From Castor canadensis (Eukaryota > Chordata > Mammalia > Rodentia > Castoridae), in contig NC_133397.1 in NCBI RefSeq assembly GCF_047511655.1, forward strand, positions 48,312,001 through 48,376,000: a stretch of 64,000 nt of DNA, in the 5' to 3' direction. Positions 22,069 through 34,200 of this stretch are shown here, one piece after another. How positions within the stretch are numbered: position 1 is the first letter of the stretch; the number at the start of each line of letters is the position of its first letter. A program made the position numbers and the translations under genes. The notes beneath the pieces are model-generated. The model was given only the letters and a program-made list of their open reading frames with translations. It was not told the DNA's origin and did not search any database.

Positions 22069-22680
22069 TTTTAAATATTTTTAAAATACAAGGGGTTATT
22101 CTTGAAATGATTTTTATACTAGAAAATAAAGTGACTTATGACTAGAAACTCCTTTCCTACCTTGGCATATATTAACGCACAGTATTTGGAGGAAGAGGTC
22201 AGCCCACCTGCAGTTTTCCTTTAGGTTCCCACCAGTAGAGTTAGTGAGTCTTGTTCTTCTTGTCTGCGTGAGAGAAGAGGGTTAGGAGATGTTGGATATA
22301 AGCCAGTGAGCAAGTGACCAGAAACACATCAGTTCTAGTCTACTGGTCCAGTCACTATTACGTCTATTAGAACAAAATTTGTTATCAAAGAAATACATTA
22401 TGGCTTCATCATGCTCCTATTAATTTTCAAAACATTAAAAAAACTCATATAAAAATATCTTCTGTTGAAGTACAACCGGTCTCATGAACAATTTTCTCCA
22501 ACTCCAAATACCTATCATATTTTAATCTTTCAGATTTAGAATTTCCCTCTCCTCTTACTCTTATTCTAATCTAGACTTACATATTGTCTTTCTTTCAGTT
22601 CTGTTGAGTAGGGATTTTTATTCAATCTAAACAATTAAGTAATTAATAACGTGTTTAGCACTTTGCCAGCCACTGTGAAA
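22069..22680. other. No gene recognised
   Basis: Apparently non-repetitive AT-rich sequence. Confidence 0.5.
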
Positions 22681-22687
22681 GTTACGC

Positions 22688-22930
22688 GAAGAGGCAATGT
22701 AGTAGCTTAGTGACCTAGAACTTGGGTTTTAGAGCCAGGCTGCCTGGGTTTGAAGAATTCTTTACTACTTACTAGTTGTGTGTGAGCATGGGCAATTTTA
22801 TCTCTGTGAAGCTAAGACAATAAAAGTACTTTCCTCAAAGATTATTGATATAATTCATTGAGAAAATCTGTGTAAACCACTGAGCCTGGTTCCCGCTACG
22901 TAATAAACAAGCAATAGGTGTTATTATTAT
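22688..22930 (+). repeat. MIR element
   Basis: Clear MIR in sense: GTAGCTTAGTGACCTAGAAC, AGCCAGGCTGCCTGGGTTTG, TACTTACTAGTTGTGTGTGAGC, CTGAGCCTGG, ending near AATAGGTGTTATTATTATTA. Confidence 0.8.
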
Positions 22931-24560
22931 TATTGCTTATTTTTTGCATTCATTATTACTAAGGACCATTAAACATGAAACCTGTCCAAAGGAAATTTAC
23001 AGTCTAACTGAATTAATATTCATATATAAAACCACAAAGAGTAGAATAAAGTAATTGTTGTTGGCAATAAGAATTGTAATTAAAGAGGAATCCATGAAGG
23101 ATGTAGGGATTTAGCTGAGCCTTGAAAGGTGGGTGAGGATTGAGTCTGCCAAGAAGACAGGGAGATGAGATTCCCTGTCGACAATATGTGTTAAGGTTAG
23201 TTTTCCTTGACTATCAAGAGACCTAGGGTCCTTCCATATTTTATGGATAAGTTACTTCTAGGGTTAGATTCAGGCAAGACTAGGAAGACTGTTGCTTCAG
23301 GGCCTCAGGGTGTGATGAATTTGTTCTGTGGGGATTAATAGAGTAGATGGATGAGTAATAGAAATAGTCATTAAGCAATATGATAGGACAGACTGTGGCA
23401 TAACAGTGATTAATGGGATGCCTCAGGTGAGCACCAAGACATGAGGCAGAACTAAGAGCTCTTGGTGTACCAGAGAAATGCCATTACTCAGTATTACATC
23501 ATGTTTGAGAGTGGTTTTATTGAAATTATAAAATAGGTACTTAAAATAACATTAAAAGCACAATTTTAAGCATGCACAATTGATTCTAGTGAAGTGCTGT
23601 GCCAGAAATGAATTCCAACCTTCCAAAGGACTGTACCCCTAGAAAAAGAAAAAAAAGCTATGAGCTGAAAGTATCCATTGATAGAGTGTGGCCTTCCCAA
23701 CTTTACCTTCTAAAAGCTACTCTTTTCATTGGAAACCACAGGAGAGACCAGCAAAAACAGAAATGAAATCTTGGCAGTGCTTCCTCCTGCCTCATGTGCC
23801 TTGTAATATCATCTAAGCTCTCAGCCAAAGCTGGTTGGCTGGTTGTTCCTTCCACATTGGATTATTAGGGAGCATGTAAAGGAAGAGGTTCTGGACAATG
23901 AACAAGCATCTTTTGAATTTGGTAAAATCCACTGCATCTGCACATTAAAGAAAGAAGATGGGGTTTGGGGCTGGATGGCCAGGGAAAGGGATCAGGTATC
24001 TCACCTTGAGCATCCCAGTTTGGGTGTGGTTCACCCAAGCACTCTAAATAAAGTGGTAAGACAAGACAGGCAACATCCAGAGTCAGGTTTGGGTTGCTAA
24101 TCAGCTAACTCATGATGTAGGGAAGAGCTCAAGTTTTGGAGAAGGCTTTTCTAAACTAAACTTGGAAACTTGGCAGGTCAGGGAAAGCACGAAAGAGTGG
24201 AGCTCATGTACTTGAAGGGCTCTGAAAGACTAGGTGCCTGGAATACCTGAAGGTTTCTTTCTCTATGCTTCCATGGTTAGGCCCCCTTCCCTTAATATAG
24301 TTGCTCTTAAAGGGACTCTGATATTGATTTAATTATTTATTAAATAAATAATTATTAATTTCCCTCTTTATTTATTAAGAACATCTCCCCACACACCAAA
24401 GTTGTGACTTCATGATAAACTAAACTAAACTAAACCAAACCAAACCAAACACTTCTCCTTTTCCTGCAAGAACCTGTTCTGGTCATAATAATTCAGATCC
24501 CTCCCTCTCTAGAACTGCATACTATTTATTTTTAACTTTAAACTTGGTTCTTCCTTTATC
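22931..24560. other. No gene recognised
   Basis: Mostly non-repetitive. GATTTAGCTGAGCCTTGAAAGG near 23110 resembles an ancient repeat that also seems present near 49.4 kb. An AT-only inverted repeat (24331-24353) and an (AAACY)n run (24416-24451) lie in the right part. An 85-codon frame at 23843-24100 shows no known domain. Confidence 0.4.
24416..24451. repeat. (AAACT)n to (AAACC)n simple repeat
   Basis: Pentamers change from AAACT to AAACC within 36 bases. Confidence 0.9.
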
Positions 24561-24564
24561 GTTG

Positions 24565-24735
24565 GATGAATGGTGTCTCCCTCAAAGATATGTTCAACTG
24601 CAGCCTATAAATATGAACACATTTGGGAAAGGGTCTTTACAGGTGTAATTAAGGCTGTTCAGAAGAAATTGTCCTGGATTAGAATGGGTCTTAATCTAAT
24701 GACCACTGTCCTTGTAGAAGACTAGAGCCATGCCC
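24565..24735 (+). mobile_element. MLT1-type LTR fragment
   Basis: TGAATGGTGTCTCCCTCAAAG, GGGTCTTTACAGGTGTAATTAAG, TCTAATGACCACTGTCCTTGTAGAAG are MLT1 phrases in order. Confidence 0.65.
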
Positions 24736-24744
24736 ATTGGATCC

Positions 24745-25190
24745 TCTAAAGGTAACAGCTTCCTAATTGGTCTCCAACTTCCACTCTTATACCCCTCAAG
24801 TCTGTCCTTCATCCAACAGCCAAAGCCAAAGTATTTCTAAAACATAAATTAGGTCATGCCCTTCCCCTACCATACCCTTTTTGCTCTTCAATGGAATCTA
24901 AACTCCTGCAAAGTCTTGTCTTATCTGGCCCCTCTATCTATAACCTTGTTTCTTGCCACTGGCTCTTTTGTGGACTTATTCTCTCATATTATTTTTCTCT
25001 TAGTTTCTTGAGAAACACATGTAGCTTTCTCTGCTTGTATTTGTACATAGTTTGTTTGATACTTGTTCTCTGCCTGTCTTCTCATTTACCTATCTGAAAC
25101 TCTATGAGGAGCTGAGATCACAGCTGTCTTCACAGAACCTAGCTTTGCATGTGGCACATAGAAACTATAGGTGGGTATTTATGAAATTAA
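24745..25190 (+). mobile_element. LINE-2 3' portion
   Basis: L2 phrases in order: TTCCTAATTGGTCTCCAACTTCC, AGTATTTCTAAAACATAAATTAGG, TTCAATGGAATCTAAACTCC, CAAAGTCTTGTCTTATCTGGCCCC, and a GTGGCACATAGAAACTATAGG end. The open frame here is an L2 remnant. Confidence 0.75.
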
Positions 25191-25192
25191 TT

Positions 25193-25277
25193 TTTTTTTG
25201 GCAGTACTGGGGTTTGAACTCAGGGCTCCAGGCTTTCTAGGCAGGCACTCTACCACTTGAGCCATGCTCCCAGCTTG
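25193..25277 (-). mobile_element. ID-like tRNA-derived SINE
   Basis: Antisense ID unit: GGCAGTACTGGGGTTTGAACTC, GGCAGGCACTCTACCACTTGAG; the A-tail is the T-run at its left. Flanks GAAATTAA(T)n and GAATTAA(T)n look like its TSD. Confidence 0.85.
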
Positions 25278-25291
25278 AATTAATTTTTTTG

Positions 25292-25829
25292 TTTTTTTTT
25301 TCCTTTTTCTTTTATTATTCATATGTGCATTACAAGGCTTGGTTCATTTCTCCCCCCTGCCCCCACCCCCTCCCTTACCACCCACTCCGTCCCCTCCCTC
25401 TCCCCCCTCCTCAATACCCAGCAGAAAAAATTTTGCCCTTATTTCTAATTTTGTTGTAGAGAGAGTATAAGCAATAATAGGAAGGAACAAGGATTTTTGC
25501 TGGTTGAGATAAGGATAGCCATACAGGGCATTGACTCACATTGATTTCCTGTGCGTGGGTGTTACCTTCTAGGTTAATTAACCTTTTCTCTAGTTCCTGG
25601 TCTCCTTTTCCTATTGGCCTCAGTTGCTTTTAAGGTATCTGCTTTAGTTTCTCTGTGCTAAGGGCAACACATGCTAGCTAGTTTTTTAGGTGTCTTACCT
25701 ATCCTCACCCCTTCCTTGTGTGCTCTCGCTTTTATCATGTGCTCATAGTCCAATCCCCTTGTTGTGTTTGCCCTTGATCTAATGTCCACATATGAAGGAG
25801 AACATACGATTTTTGGTCTTTTGGGCCAG
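25292..25829 (-). mobile_element. Young 5'-truncated LINE-1 with 17 bp TSD
   Basis: Antisense of the same 3' UTR as at 11.3-11.8 and 15.4-15.9 kb, including the C-rich (G-rich on minus) block. It is flanked by the exact 17 bp TTGAATTAATTTTTTTG at 25275-25291 and 25830-25846. It was inserted directly beside the ID SINE. Confidence 0.93.
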
Positions 25830-25849
25830 TTGAATTAATTTTTTTGAAA

Positions 25850-27215
25850 AGGAAATGCAGTAGTGAGTGATAACAGTTTTTAAAAAATTGACCAATTTCA
25901 AAGAATGAGTTATCTCAATTATTCTTACATTAAATCATACCACATTGTATATTTGTTATTTTTCAGTCCTTTTGTACCTATTGTTGCAGGCGCAGAAAGG
26001 AAAAAGTTTACTTAAGTCAGATGATTTGTTGTCTGCAGAAATTTCATATTTTTTTCATAGTACGAATTTATTGGTTAACAAATAAAAGATAGCTATCTAA
26101 GAAATATGACTGTTGACTGTATTATTCTCCCCAAAATAGTTCTCTAACCCATTGTAGTAAGCTGGCACTCACTCTAAAAATGATCTTTACACACTAAAGA
26201 TCACTGTCCCCTTATTTAACCAGGCATGTTTTATCTTTTTTCCAATTATGGAAACTTTGGATGCTCTTGTTAGTGCTGATGAGGGAGGAGATATCCACAT
26301 GGTTATTCTCTTCTGGGAAAGTCAAAGTTAGAAATCACCATTGTTTGGTGTTTCACATTTGCTGAAACACTGTGAGCACATTTGCTCACAGTGCTGGAGG
26401 TTCAGAAATGTCTGGCTCCTAGAAGGAGCCTAGATCTGGTGACTTGATGTCATAGCTCTGTGAATGGAATAGTTCTGCTCTATTGATAGTTGTGGGCCAT
26501 TCTGGAAGCATAATAGTCCTTTGTGACATTATTTTGAAGGGGGAGTGACCAGAGTGCCAAATAAAAAGCTGTTAAGGAAAATTTCAGAACTTAATTTACC
26601 TCAAATAAGATTAAAATTCACTTTTTTGTTTTCTGAGGAGAATCAGAAATCATTATTTTGGAGTTATTGGGACAATAATATTTATTTGAGAGCACTTCAT
26701 TTTTATATTTCCTAAATTTTTTATAAAGAATGTGTACTTTTTATTAAAAACCAGTTTTAGAAGAGAGGAAAGGCATTACAGAGAATATGGTGGCAGGTAT
26801 AAGAAAGGCAGTTACTGGTAAAATTACTGCTGCAATTTTAAATTCTGAGGTACTAGAGTTCTACCAAGTATTTCCAAGTCCCAGTGGCTTAGGGGTTCCA
26901 AGAATGAAGAGGGGCAGTCCTAACACAACTTCAGAGCTGGAATGGGGCTAGGACAGGACAGGAGATGATGCAGTTGAGACTTGCATAGTGACCTACTTAA
27001 TCCCTATCCCATGTCCTATTTTTCTCCCCAGAGACTATATGAACTTCTACTTTCTTTCTTGTATTAACTTATTTTTCTCCACTAAGATTCTCCTTTAGTT
27101 AAAAACAAATGAACAAAGTCAGTGAGATAATCCCTCATTCTCAGTACCCAGTCTCTGCTGGTTACTGTTCTTGATGCTGCCTCCCTTCAGAGTCACACTT
27201 CTTGAAAAAGTTGTC
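25850..27215. other. No gene recognised
   Basis: Non-repetitive AT-rich sequence with a perfect 11 bp hairpin at 26368-26393. No domain or RNA gene was seen. Confidence 0.5.
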
Positions 27216-27221
27216 TCTACT

Positions 27222-27298
27222 TTTGGTCTGGGGGCATGGTTCAAGAGGTAGAGCTCCTACCAAAGCCCTGACTTCAAACCCCAGTACCACCAAAAAAT
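27222..27298 (+). mobile_element. ID-like SINE
   Basis: TCTGGGGGCATGGTTCAAGAGG ... CTGACTTCAAACCCCAGTACC, then an A-rich end. Confidence 0.8.
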
Positions 27299-27429
27299 GT
27301 CTCCATTTTCCGTTTATACATCTCACTTCTCCCATTCACGAATATGCTGTTGCAAAAGGACATATTTTTTTACAATTCTAAATTCCATGGCCATTTTCTT
27401 ATCTTTTGATGATAATTGCTGGGTTTATT

Positions 27430-27515
27430 TTTCACCGCTCTATCCTTGTTACCCAGGAGCACATGCCTGACACATAGACGGTGCTCAACAAATATTTACT
27501 GAATTGAATTGACAT
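27430..27515 (+). repeat. L2/MIR-like 3' end fragment
   Basis: TGCCTGACACATAGACGGTG, CTCAACAAATATTTACTGAA is the usual L2/MIR terminal phrase. Confidence 0.5.
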
Positions 27516-27520
27516 CTCTT

Positions 27521-28087
27521 TGGTAACTGAGATTTTACCACATAGGAGAGCAGACCATGCCACCCCAAAATATGCCACTTTGACACAGGGACCATTTTGA
27601 GCTGAAGAAAAATTGAGAATCAACATATACTAAAAGAAGAAGCTTTCCCACTGCTCCCCTTATCTGACTAAAAGCAGAAAGTTCTAAGAGTGAGGACTGC
27701 CATGAATCCCCTGTCCTGGAGAAATGTATGGCCGTGAAGAAGATGGACAGTTGCACTGAAATAGACACGCACAAAGAAATGTTGCTGACTGTCGTTTCCA
27801 AAACCTTCCCACAGTTTCAGTCTATAGAAGCCTAAAACTTCTTTTCTTTGTCTCATCATCTCTTTACAACTTATTATATTTTGTTACGAATGATATATAA
27901 ACACTTAGGCCTGTTTACTTCTTGGTCTTCACTTCTTTTGTAGGATAATTCCTATGTCATGTAAAAACTACACATCAAATAAAACTTATATGCCATTTCT
28001 CCTGTTAAACTGTCTTTGTGTGCTGAATTTGTAGGACTCTAGGCACTGAACCTTAGAGGGTAGAGTAAGGCTTCCCCCATCCCTACA
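27521..28087 (+). mobile_element. Solitary ERVL-type LTR
   Basis: TGAGATTTTACCAC..., CACCCCAAAATATGCCACTTTG, GGACCATTTTGAGCTGAAG, a poly(A) signal AATAAA near 27979, and the terminal phrase GAACCTTAGAGGGTAGAG ... CCCTACA, typical of ERVL LTRs (LTR16/LTR33 group). Open frames across it are short. No internal viral genes are attached. Confidence 0.6.
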
Positions 28088-28119
28088 ACCCTCTCTCCTT
28101 TCTATTTCTCCTCAGGATT

Positions 28120-28965
28120 CTTTCTTAATCTTCTTTCCCAGCTGTTTTCTAGAGGTCAGTAAGCCCTCAGGGTTTGTCCTTTTGCCTCTGTTATTCCCCT
28201 CTATGGACTTTCTCTGGGTGACTTAACTTGAACCCATAGCTCTGGGATAAAGACTTCCAAATCTTTCTGGGCAGCCTACACCCTATGGACCATCTGCCTA
28301 CTAGAGATGGCCAAGTGAATGTACCTCAGCCAGTATGTATCTTAGATTCAATATACCATCATCTCCCTTGGCCTGCCTTTCTTGTGTGCCCTCACTCAGT
28401 GAAGGACACCTACCATGCAACCAGTTGTTCAAGCTGGAAACCTGCAGTTATACTTCTTTCCTCTTCCTCCTTATATCTCACCTCTAGTAAGTTGTGAAAT
28501 CTTATCAGTTCTGTCTCCTCAAAGCTCTCAGATCTATGCCTTTTTTCTCTAACACCACTGCCATCACCCACATCCAGGCCACCCAGCATCTGTTTGTTCC
28601 CTCCATTATTGTAATTGTCCTCTCACTGCTTCTCTTTGGCATCTGGCCTTCCTTAACTTCTTTGCCTCGTCTCCATCCTCCTTGGCATGGATAACTCCCA
28701 GTCATCCCTCCAGTTCCACCCACTGTCGCTTCTCTTGGAAACCTTCCCTGAATAAGCCCCAGGATATGTGGAGTGCTTCTTCTAAGTGTATTTCAAGCAC
28801 TTAACTCATCTTGTCATAATTGCTTATTTAATTGCTTAATTGCCCAGTGAACCCACTGGACTGTAAGTACTCTGTTTTACACTGCATTATTTCTAGCACC
28901 TAGCACCAGAGTCTAGAACACTTAGTACATAGTAAATACTCAAAAAAAATTGTTGAATAAATCAG
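28120..28965 (+). mobile_element. LINE-2 3' portion, long
   Basis: Ordered L2 phrases: CATCTGCCTACTAGAGATGG, TCTCAGTGAATGG-equivalent near 28398, CAACCAGTTGTTCAAGCTGGAAACC, CTAACACCACTGCCATCACCC, AACCTTCCCTGAATAAG, GTAAATACTCAAAAAAAATTG. Frames at 28285-28694 are remnants of the L2 ORF. Confidence 0.75.
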
Positions 28966-31110
28966 TGAAAAGACTCTCTCAAAGAACAACTATTCTTCTC
29001 TCTGAAGAACCACCATTTTGTAGTCCATCTAAAAATAAACAAGGTCAGTGGTGTAGCAAATAAATCCATGGTGTGTGTATAAACCTCACACTCTAAGTTC
29101 ATGTGGTTGATGAACCTCAACTATTTAAGTGAAACCTTATTTTCCAAATAAAAAATATACAGCGTGGATGGCAGTGTCATAACTTTTGGTGCTCATGACA
29201 ACAAACAGCTGCAACAAACAAAATTAGCAAAAAACCCACGAAGGTAACAAAACCTTATTTATCCATCCAGATCCTTTTTGTTTAACTCTGCACTCTTAAC
29301 AGTTCAATAATTCAACTGCAAATTTGTTAAGATTCATTGCTTTCCAAGTTCATCACATGCTCGGGCTTATTTGTTTGTCTCTTTCTGCTGGGAAACTATT
29401 TGTCTGTGGAGTGGCCCAGAAAACTATTTTCTATGTTAATTACTCAAAGTTTAAGAAAGGTAAATAAGAGTTATATAGCAGGGTTTGTTTTGCTCCTGGA
29501 TTATTCAGTAGCAAACATGCATATTTATCCTTTGAAATGCTTACAATGATTTTATTTTATGAATAATATATGTTCTTCTATCCTTATGAATAAGGTACTA
29601 ATTACGGTCTTTTATTCTCAGTAATTACATAGATTTTTTGAACCTTCTGGTACCTGTAAAATTAAATTCTTGGATTATCCATTATGTACAAAGCATTGTG
29701 AGAATTACTAAAGCACTTAGATGTGTACTAGGTCCTCAATCTCTTTGGTAGAATGTGACCCAAACTGTCATGAAACACATAAGATAGGGGATGAGAAATA
29801 ATTATAACCAAAGTTTGGCAAGCCAGAATTCTTTAACCACTAATCATCAACCAGCATTTTTGGGTTTAATATACTTACTTGGATTGAACTTGAACTTGAA
29901 TATTTCAATTCTGAGGATTTTTTACAAACCAAAAATCTGGGAGCAAGTTTCTTTCTTCTAGAGTTAAAGTCCCTAGAACTCTGGTTAAATAAATGTTTTT
30001 ATAGTTTTACAGTATGTATGTGAATCTATTTTAAGGGGATAACTTCATTCCTCTTCTCTTCCTTTCTTTTCTTTTACAAAAATTAATATTTCCTTTAAAA
30101 AATTAAGTAATGATCATATACTTTATAAAGCCAATTAATGCTAAGAGGCTTATTGTAAAAAACAATATTCTCTTAATTCCTCTACCCCAAATTGCCTCCA
30201 GTTTTTCTAGATGTCCCTGCTTTCCTCAGGTAACCATTTTCAAAATTTCAGCTGTTTTAATTTGATAGGTACTTCTAATATGAAAATACTGTGCCTGTAG
30301 TGCTATTGCTTGATCCATCATTTTAAAACATTAGTTATCTTGGCTCTCTTCTTCACTCTATTCTTTTCAAAATACTATCACAATTTTTGGGTGAATCCAT
30401 ATTCAGTGATCATTACAACTATTATGTAGTTATGATTCATATAATTTATGTGTATATATAATAAGTTTTTACTATGTATTTATACTTATGCTAAATATTA
30501 TATATATAATTTGTAATATATACTAGTATATAATTTATACTTCATATTTATGCCATGTATATGATTTATACTATGCATTATACTATTAATTATATGCAGT
30601 ATATATAATATATATCATATACTATATACAGTTTAAACTTACTAAAATATACTTTGTATATATGGTATATATAGTTTATGTTATAAATACATTTCTTACA
30701 CAATTTCTAAGTTTTCTTGGAGTTAGTGATGGTCTTATTTTTTCATTTGTTTGGTGTTGATATTTTTTAAAACTATAGAGTTCTCTGCAAAGTGGCTGTC
30801 ATTATAGCTTTCTATAAGATGAGCTCTGCAAGATAATCTGCAAGTTCCATTCTATAGTTTCCTGGAGGAATCCACCCTATTACCTTTTGAAGTTGTTTCA
30901 ATTAGGTTTGATTGCTGTTGGTACCTGCTAAATATCTGTTTGCTAGGTCTTCACTTTGTTACCATGTCCTGATGTTTTTTTCTTAAGTACTTTTCTCTCT
31001 GAATCTTCCTCTTTCTTGGTTTGCTCCATCATTTCAGTTAAGCACATTCCTCAGTAACTTCCAGAAGCATGACTTCATTTTACCTTCATGTAGTGTGATG
31101 TTAAAGTTGT
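28966..31110. other. No gene recognised; very AT-rich centre
   Basis: About 2.1 kb without a credible gene. 30430-30690 is a degenerate TA-rich tract made of variants of ATTTATACT and TATATAA. Confidence 0.5.
30430..30690. repeat. Degenerate TA-rich tract
   Basis: Almost only A and T, with repeated TATATAATTTRTAC-like phrases. Likely an old, decayed microsatellite or minisatellite. Confidence 0.7.
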
Positions 31111-31125
31111 TTTTCATTGTCTTGG

Positions 31126-31200
31126 TCTCTCTCTCTTTCTCTCTCCCTTTTTCTCCCTCCCTTCCCTTCCTTCTACCTTTTCCCTCCCCCCCCCCCCTTC
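31126..31200. repeat. Pyrimidine tract ending in C11
   Basis: CT-rich run followed by a run of about 11-12 C; the strand-shifted open frames here are artefacts. Confidence 0.85.
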
Positions 31201-31248
31201 TCAGTGCTGGGGATGGAATTCAGGACCTACATCCCCAGCCCTTGGACA
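31200..31248 (-). repeat. ID-like SINE fragment
   Basis: CAGTGCTGGGGATGGAATTCAGGACC ... CATCCCCAGCCC reads as an antisense ID unit without its centre. Confidence 0.4.
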
Positions 31249-31249
31249 C

Positions 31250-34200
31250 TTTTAAAAAATTTTATCATTTTTACATTTATTCACATGTGTACACATTGTT
31301 TGCCCCCCCTCCCACTTCTAGGCAGAACCTGTTCTGCCCTCTTGTTGAAGAGATAATAAGAAAGACATAGCGTTTTTGCTAGTTTGAGATAAAGATAACT
31401 ATACAGAGAGATTAAAAGCATTGCTTCCATGCACATGTGTATTGCAACCCACATTGGTTCATTCTACCAGACTTCTTCACTACTTCCTAGTCCCCTTCCC
31501 ACAATGGCCTCTGCCAGTTTAAGATTACTATATTTGCTCCTCTACAGAGAGCACATCAACCACATGCAAGTAGGTTTTCTTCCCTTTCCTTATTCCTCCT
31601 GTGCATGTTCTTCCCTTAGTACATGACCCTTGTCCATTTATATTACTGCATTTGTTTTAGGTCTATAATCCACTTATGAGGGAGAACTTGCAATGTTCCC
31701 CTTCTGAGCCTGACTTACTTCGCTTAAGATGATTGTTCTCCAGTTTCATCCATTTACTTGTGAATGAAAAAATTTCATTCTTCTTTGTGGCTGAATAACA
31801 TTCCATTGTTTAGAAATACCACATTTTCTTAATACATTCGTTGGTCGTGGGGCATCTTGGCTGTTTCCATAGCTTAGCTATTGTGAATAGTGCTGCAATA
31901 AACATGGGTGTGCAGGTGCCTTTGCAATAACCTGAGTCTCATTCCTTCAAGTATATCCCTAGGAGTGGCATTGCTGGATCATATGGCAAATCTATGTTTA
32001 GTTTTTTTAAGAAGCCTCCATATTATTTTTCCAAAGTGGTTGTACTAATTTACATTATCACCAGTAGTGTATGAAAGTACCTTTTTCCCCTGATCCTTAC
32101 CAATATTTGTTGTTGGTGGTGTTCTTGATGCTAGCTATTCTAACAGGAGTGAGGTGGAATCTTAGAGTGGTTTTGATTTGTGTTTCCTTTATGGCCAGGG
32201 ATGGTGAGCATTTTTTCATGTGTTTTTTTTTTTTTTTGGCCATTTGGACATCTTCCTTTGAAAAAGTTCTGTTTAGTTCGTTCAGTTGTCCACTTTATTG
32301 GTTCATTGATTTTGGGGGAGTTTAGTTTTTTGAGCTCTCTGTATATTCTAGTTATCAGTCCTTTGTCTGATGTATAACTAGCAAATATTTTATCCCACTC
32401 TGTGGGTGGTCTCTTCAATTTAGAGACCATTTCTTTTGTTGTGTGGAACCTTTTTAATATCATGTAGTCCCATTTGTTCATCTTTTCTCTTAGTTTCTGG
32501 GCAATGGTAGTTCTACTGAAGAAGTCCTTGCCTATACCTATTGCTTCCAGTGTATTCCCTGCTCTTTCCTATACTGACTGCAAGGTTTCGGGTCTCATAT
32601 TAAGGTCCTTAATCCACTTTGAGTTGATATTAGTACACGGTGATTGGCATGGATGTAGTTTCAGTTTTCTGCAGGCAGATAACCACTTTTCCCAGCAACA
32701 TTTGTTGAAGAGGGTATCTTTTCTCCATTGTATGTTTTTGGCACCTTTGTCAAAAATAAGGTGGACATAGCTGTGTCCATTCTTACCTGGATCCTCTATT
32801 CTGTTCCAGTGGTCTTCATGTCTGTTTTTGTGACAGTACCATGCTGTTTTTATTGCTATAGCTCTGTAGTGTAGTTTGAAGTCAGGTATTGTGATACCTC
32901 CAGCATTGTTCTTTTTGCTCAGTATTGCCTTGGATATTTGCAGTCCTTTGTGTTTCCAAATGAACTTTAGGGTAGATTCTTCAATCTCTGTGATGAATGT
33001 CATTGGGATTTTGATGGGAATTGGATTGAACATATAGATTGATTTTGGTAGTGTAGCCATTTTTACTTTATTGATACTGCCAATCCATGAGCATGGGAGA
33101 GCTTTCCATCTTCTTTAGTCTTTGATCTCTTTCTTCAGTGGTTTGTAGTTCTCCTTGTAGAGGACACTTGCCTCTTTGTTAAGTTCAATCCTAGGTATTT
33201 GATTTTGCTTGAGGCTATTAGAAATGGAATTTTTTCCCTATATTCTTTCTCAGTTTGTTCATTGTGGTGTATAGAAAGGCTACTGATTTTTGTAAGTTGA
33301 TTTTGTATCTGCTACATTGCTAAAGCTGTTTATGATGTCTAAGAGTTTTTGGGGAGTTTTTTGGGTCTTTGAGGTACAGGATCATGTCATATGCAAACAG
33401 GGGTACTTTGATTATTTCTTTACCTATTTGTATTCCTTTTATTTCTCTTCTTGCCTAATTGCTCTGGCTAGGAATTCCAAACTGTTTTGAATAGGAGTGG
33501 GGAGAGTGGCCATCCTTGTCTTGTTCTTGACTTTAGAGGAAATGGTTTTAGTTTTTCCCCATTAAGTATGATGTTGGTGATAGGTTTGTCATATATAGCC
33601 TTTATAATGTTGAGGTACATTCCTTCTATTCCTAGTATTCTTAGAGCTTTTATCATGAAGTGGTGTTGAATCTTATCAAAGGCTTTTTCTGCATCTATTG
33701 AGATGATCAAGTGGTTTTTGTCTATGCTTCTATTTATGTGCTGAATTACATTTATAGATTTGTGTGTGTTGAACCACCCCTGCATCCCTGGGATGAAGCC
33801 GATTTGGTGATGGTGAATGATATTTTTGATATGTTGTTGGATTTGATTTGCCATTATTTTATTGAGGATTTTTGCTTCAATGTTCATTAAGGAGATTGGC
33901 CTGTAGTTCTCCTTTTTGGATGTATCCTTGTCTGGTTTTGGGATAAGTGTAATACTGGCTTCATAGAATGAGTTAGGCAGAATTCTTTCCCTTTCTATTT
34001 AATGGAAAAGTTTAAAGAGAGTTGGTATTAGTTCTTCTTTAAAGGTCTGATAGAATTCAGCAGAGATTCTGTCAGGTCCTGGACTTTTTTTTTTGGGAGA
34101 CTCCTTATTGCTGCTTCAATTTCATTATGTGTTATAGATCTGTTTAGGTGGTTAATATACTCTTGTTTCAATTTTGGATGGTCATAGGTATCTAGAAATA

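Noticed and set aside
25193-25277. tRNA gene
   Set aside because: It is an ID-like SINE with an A-tail and TSD-like flanks; I saw no functional tRNA gene in the window.
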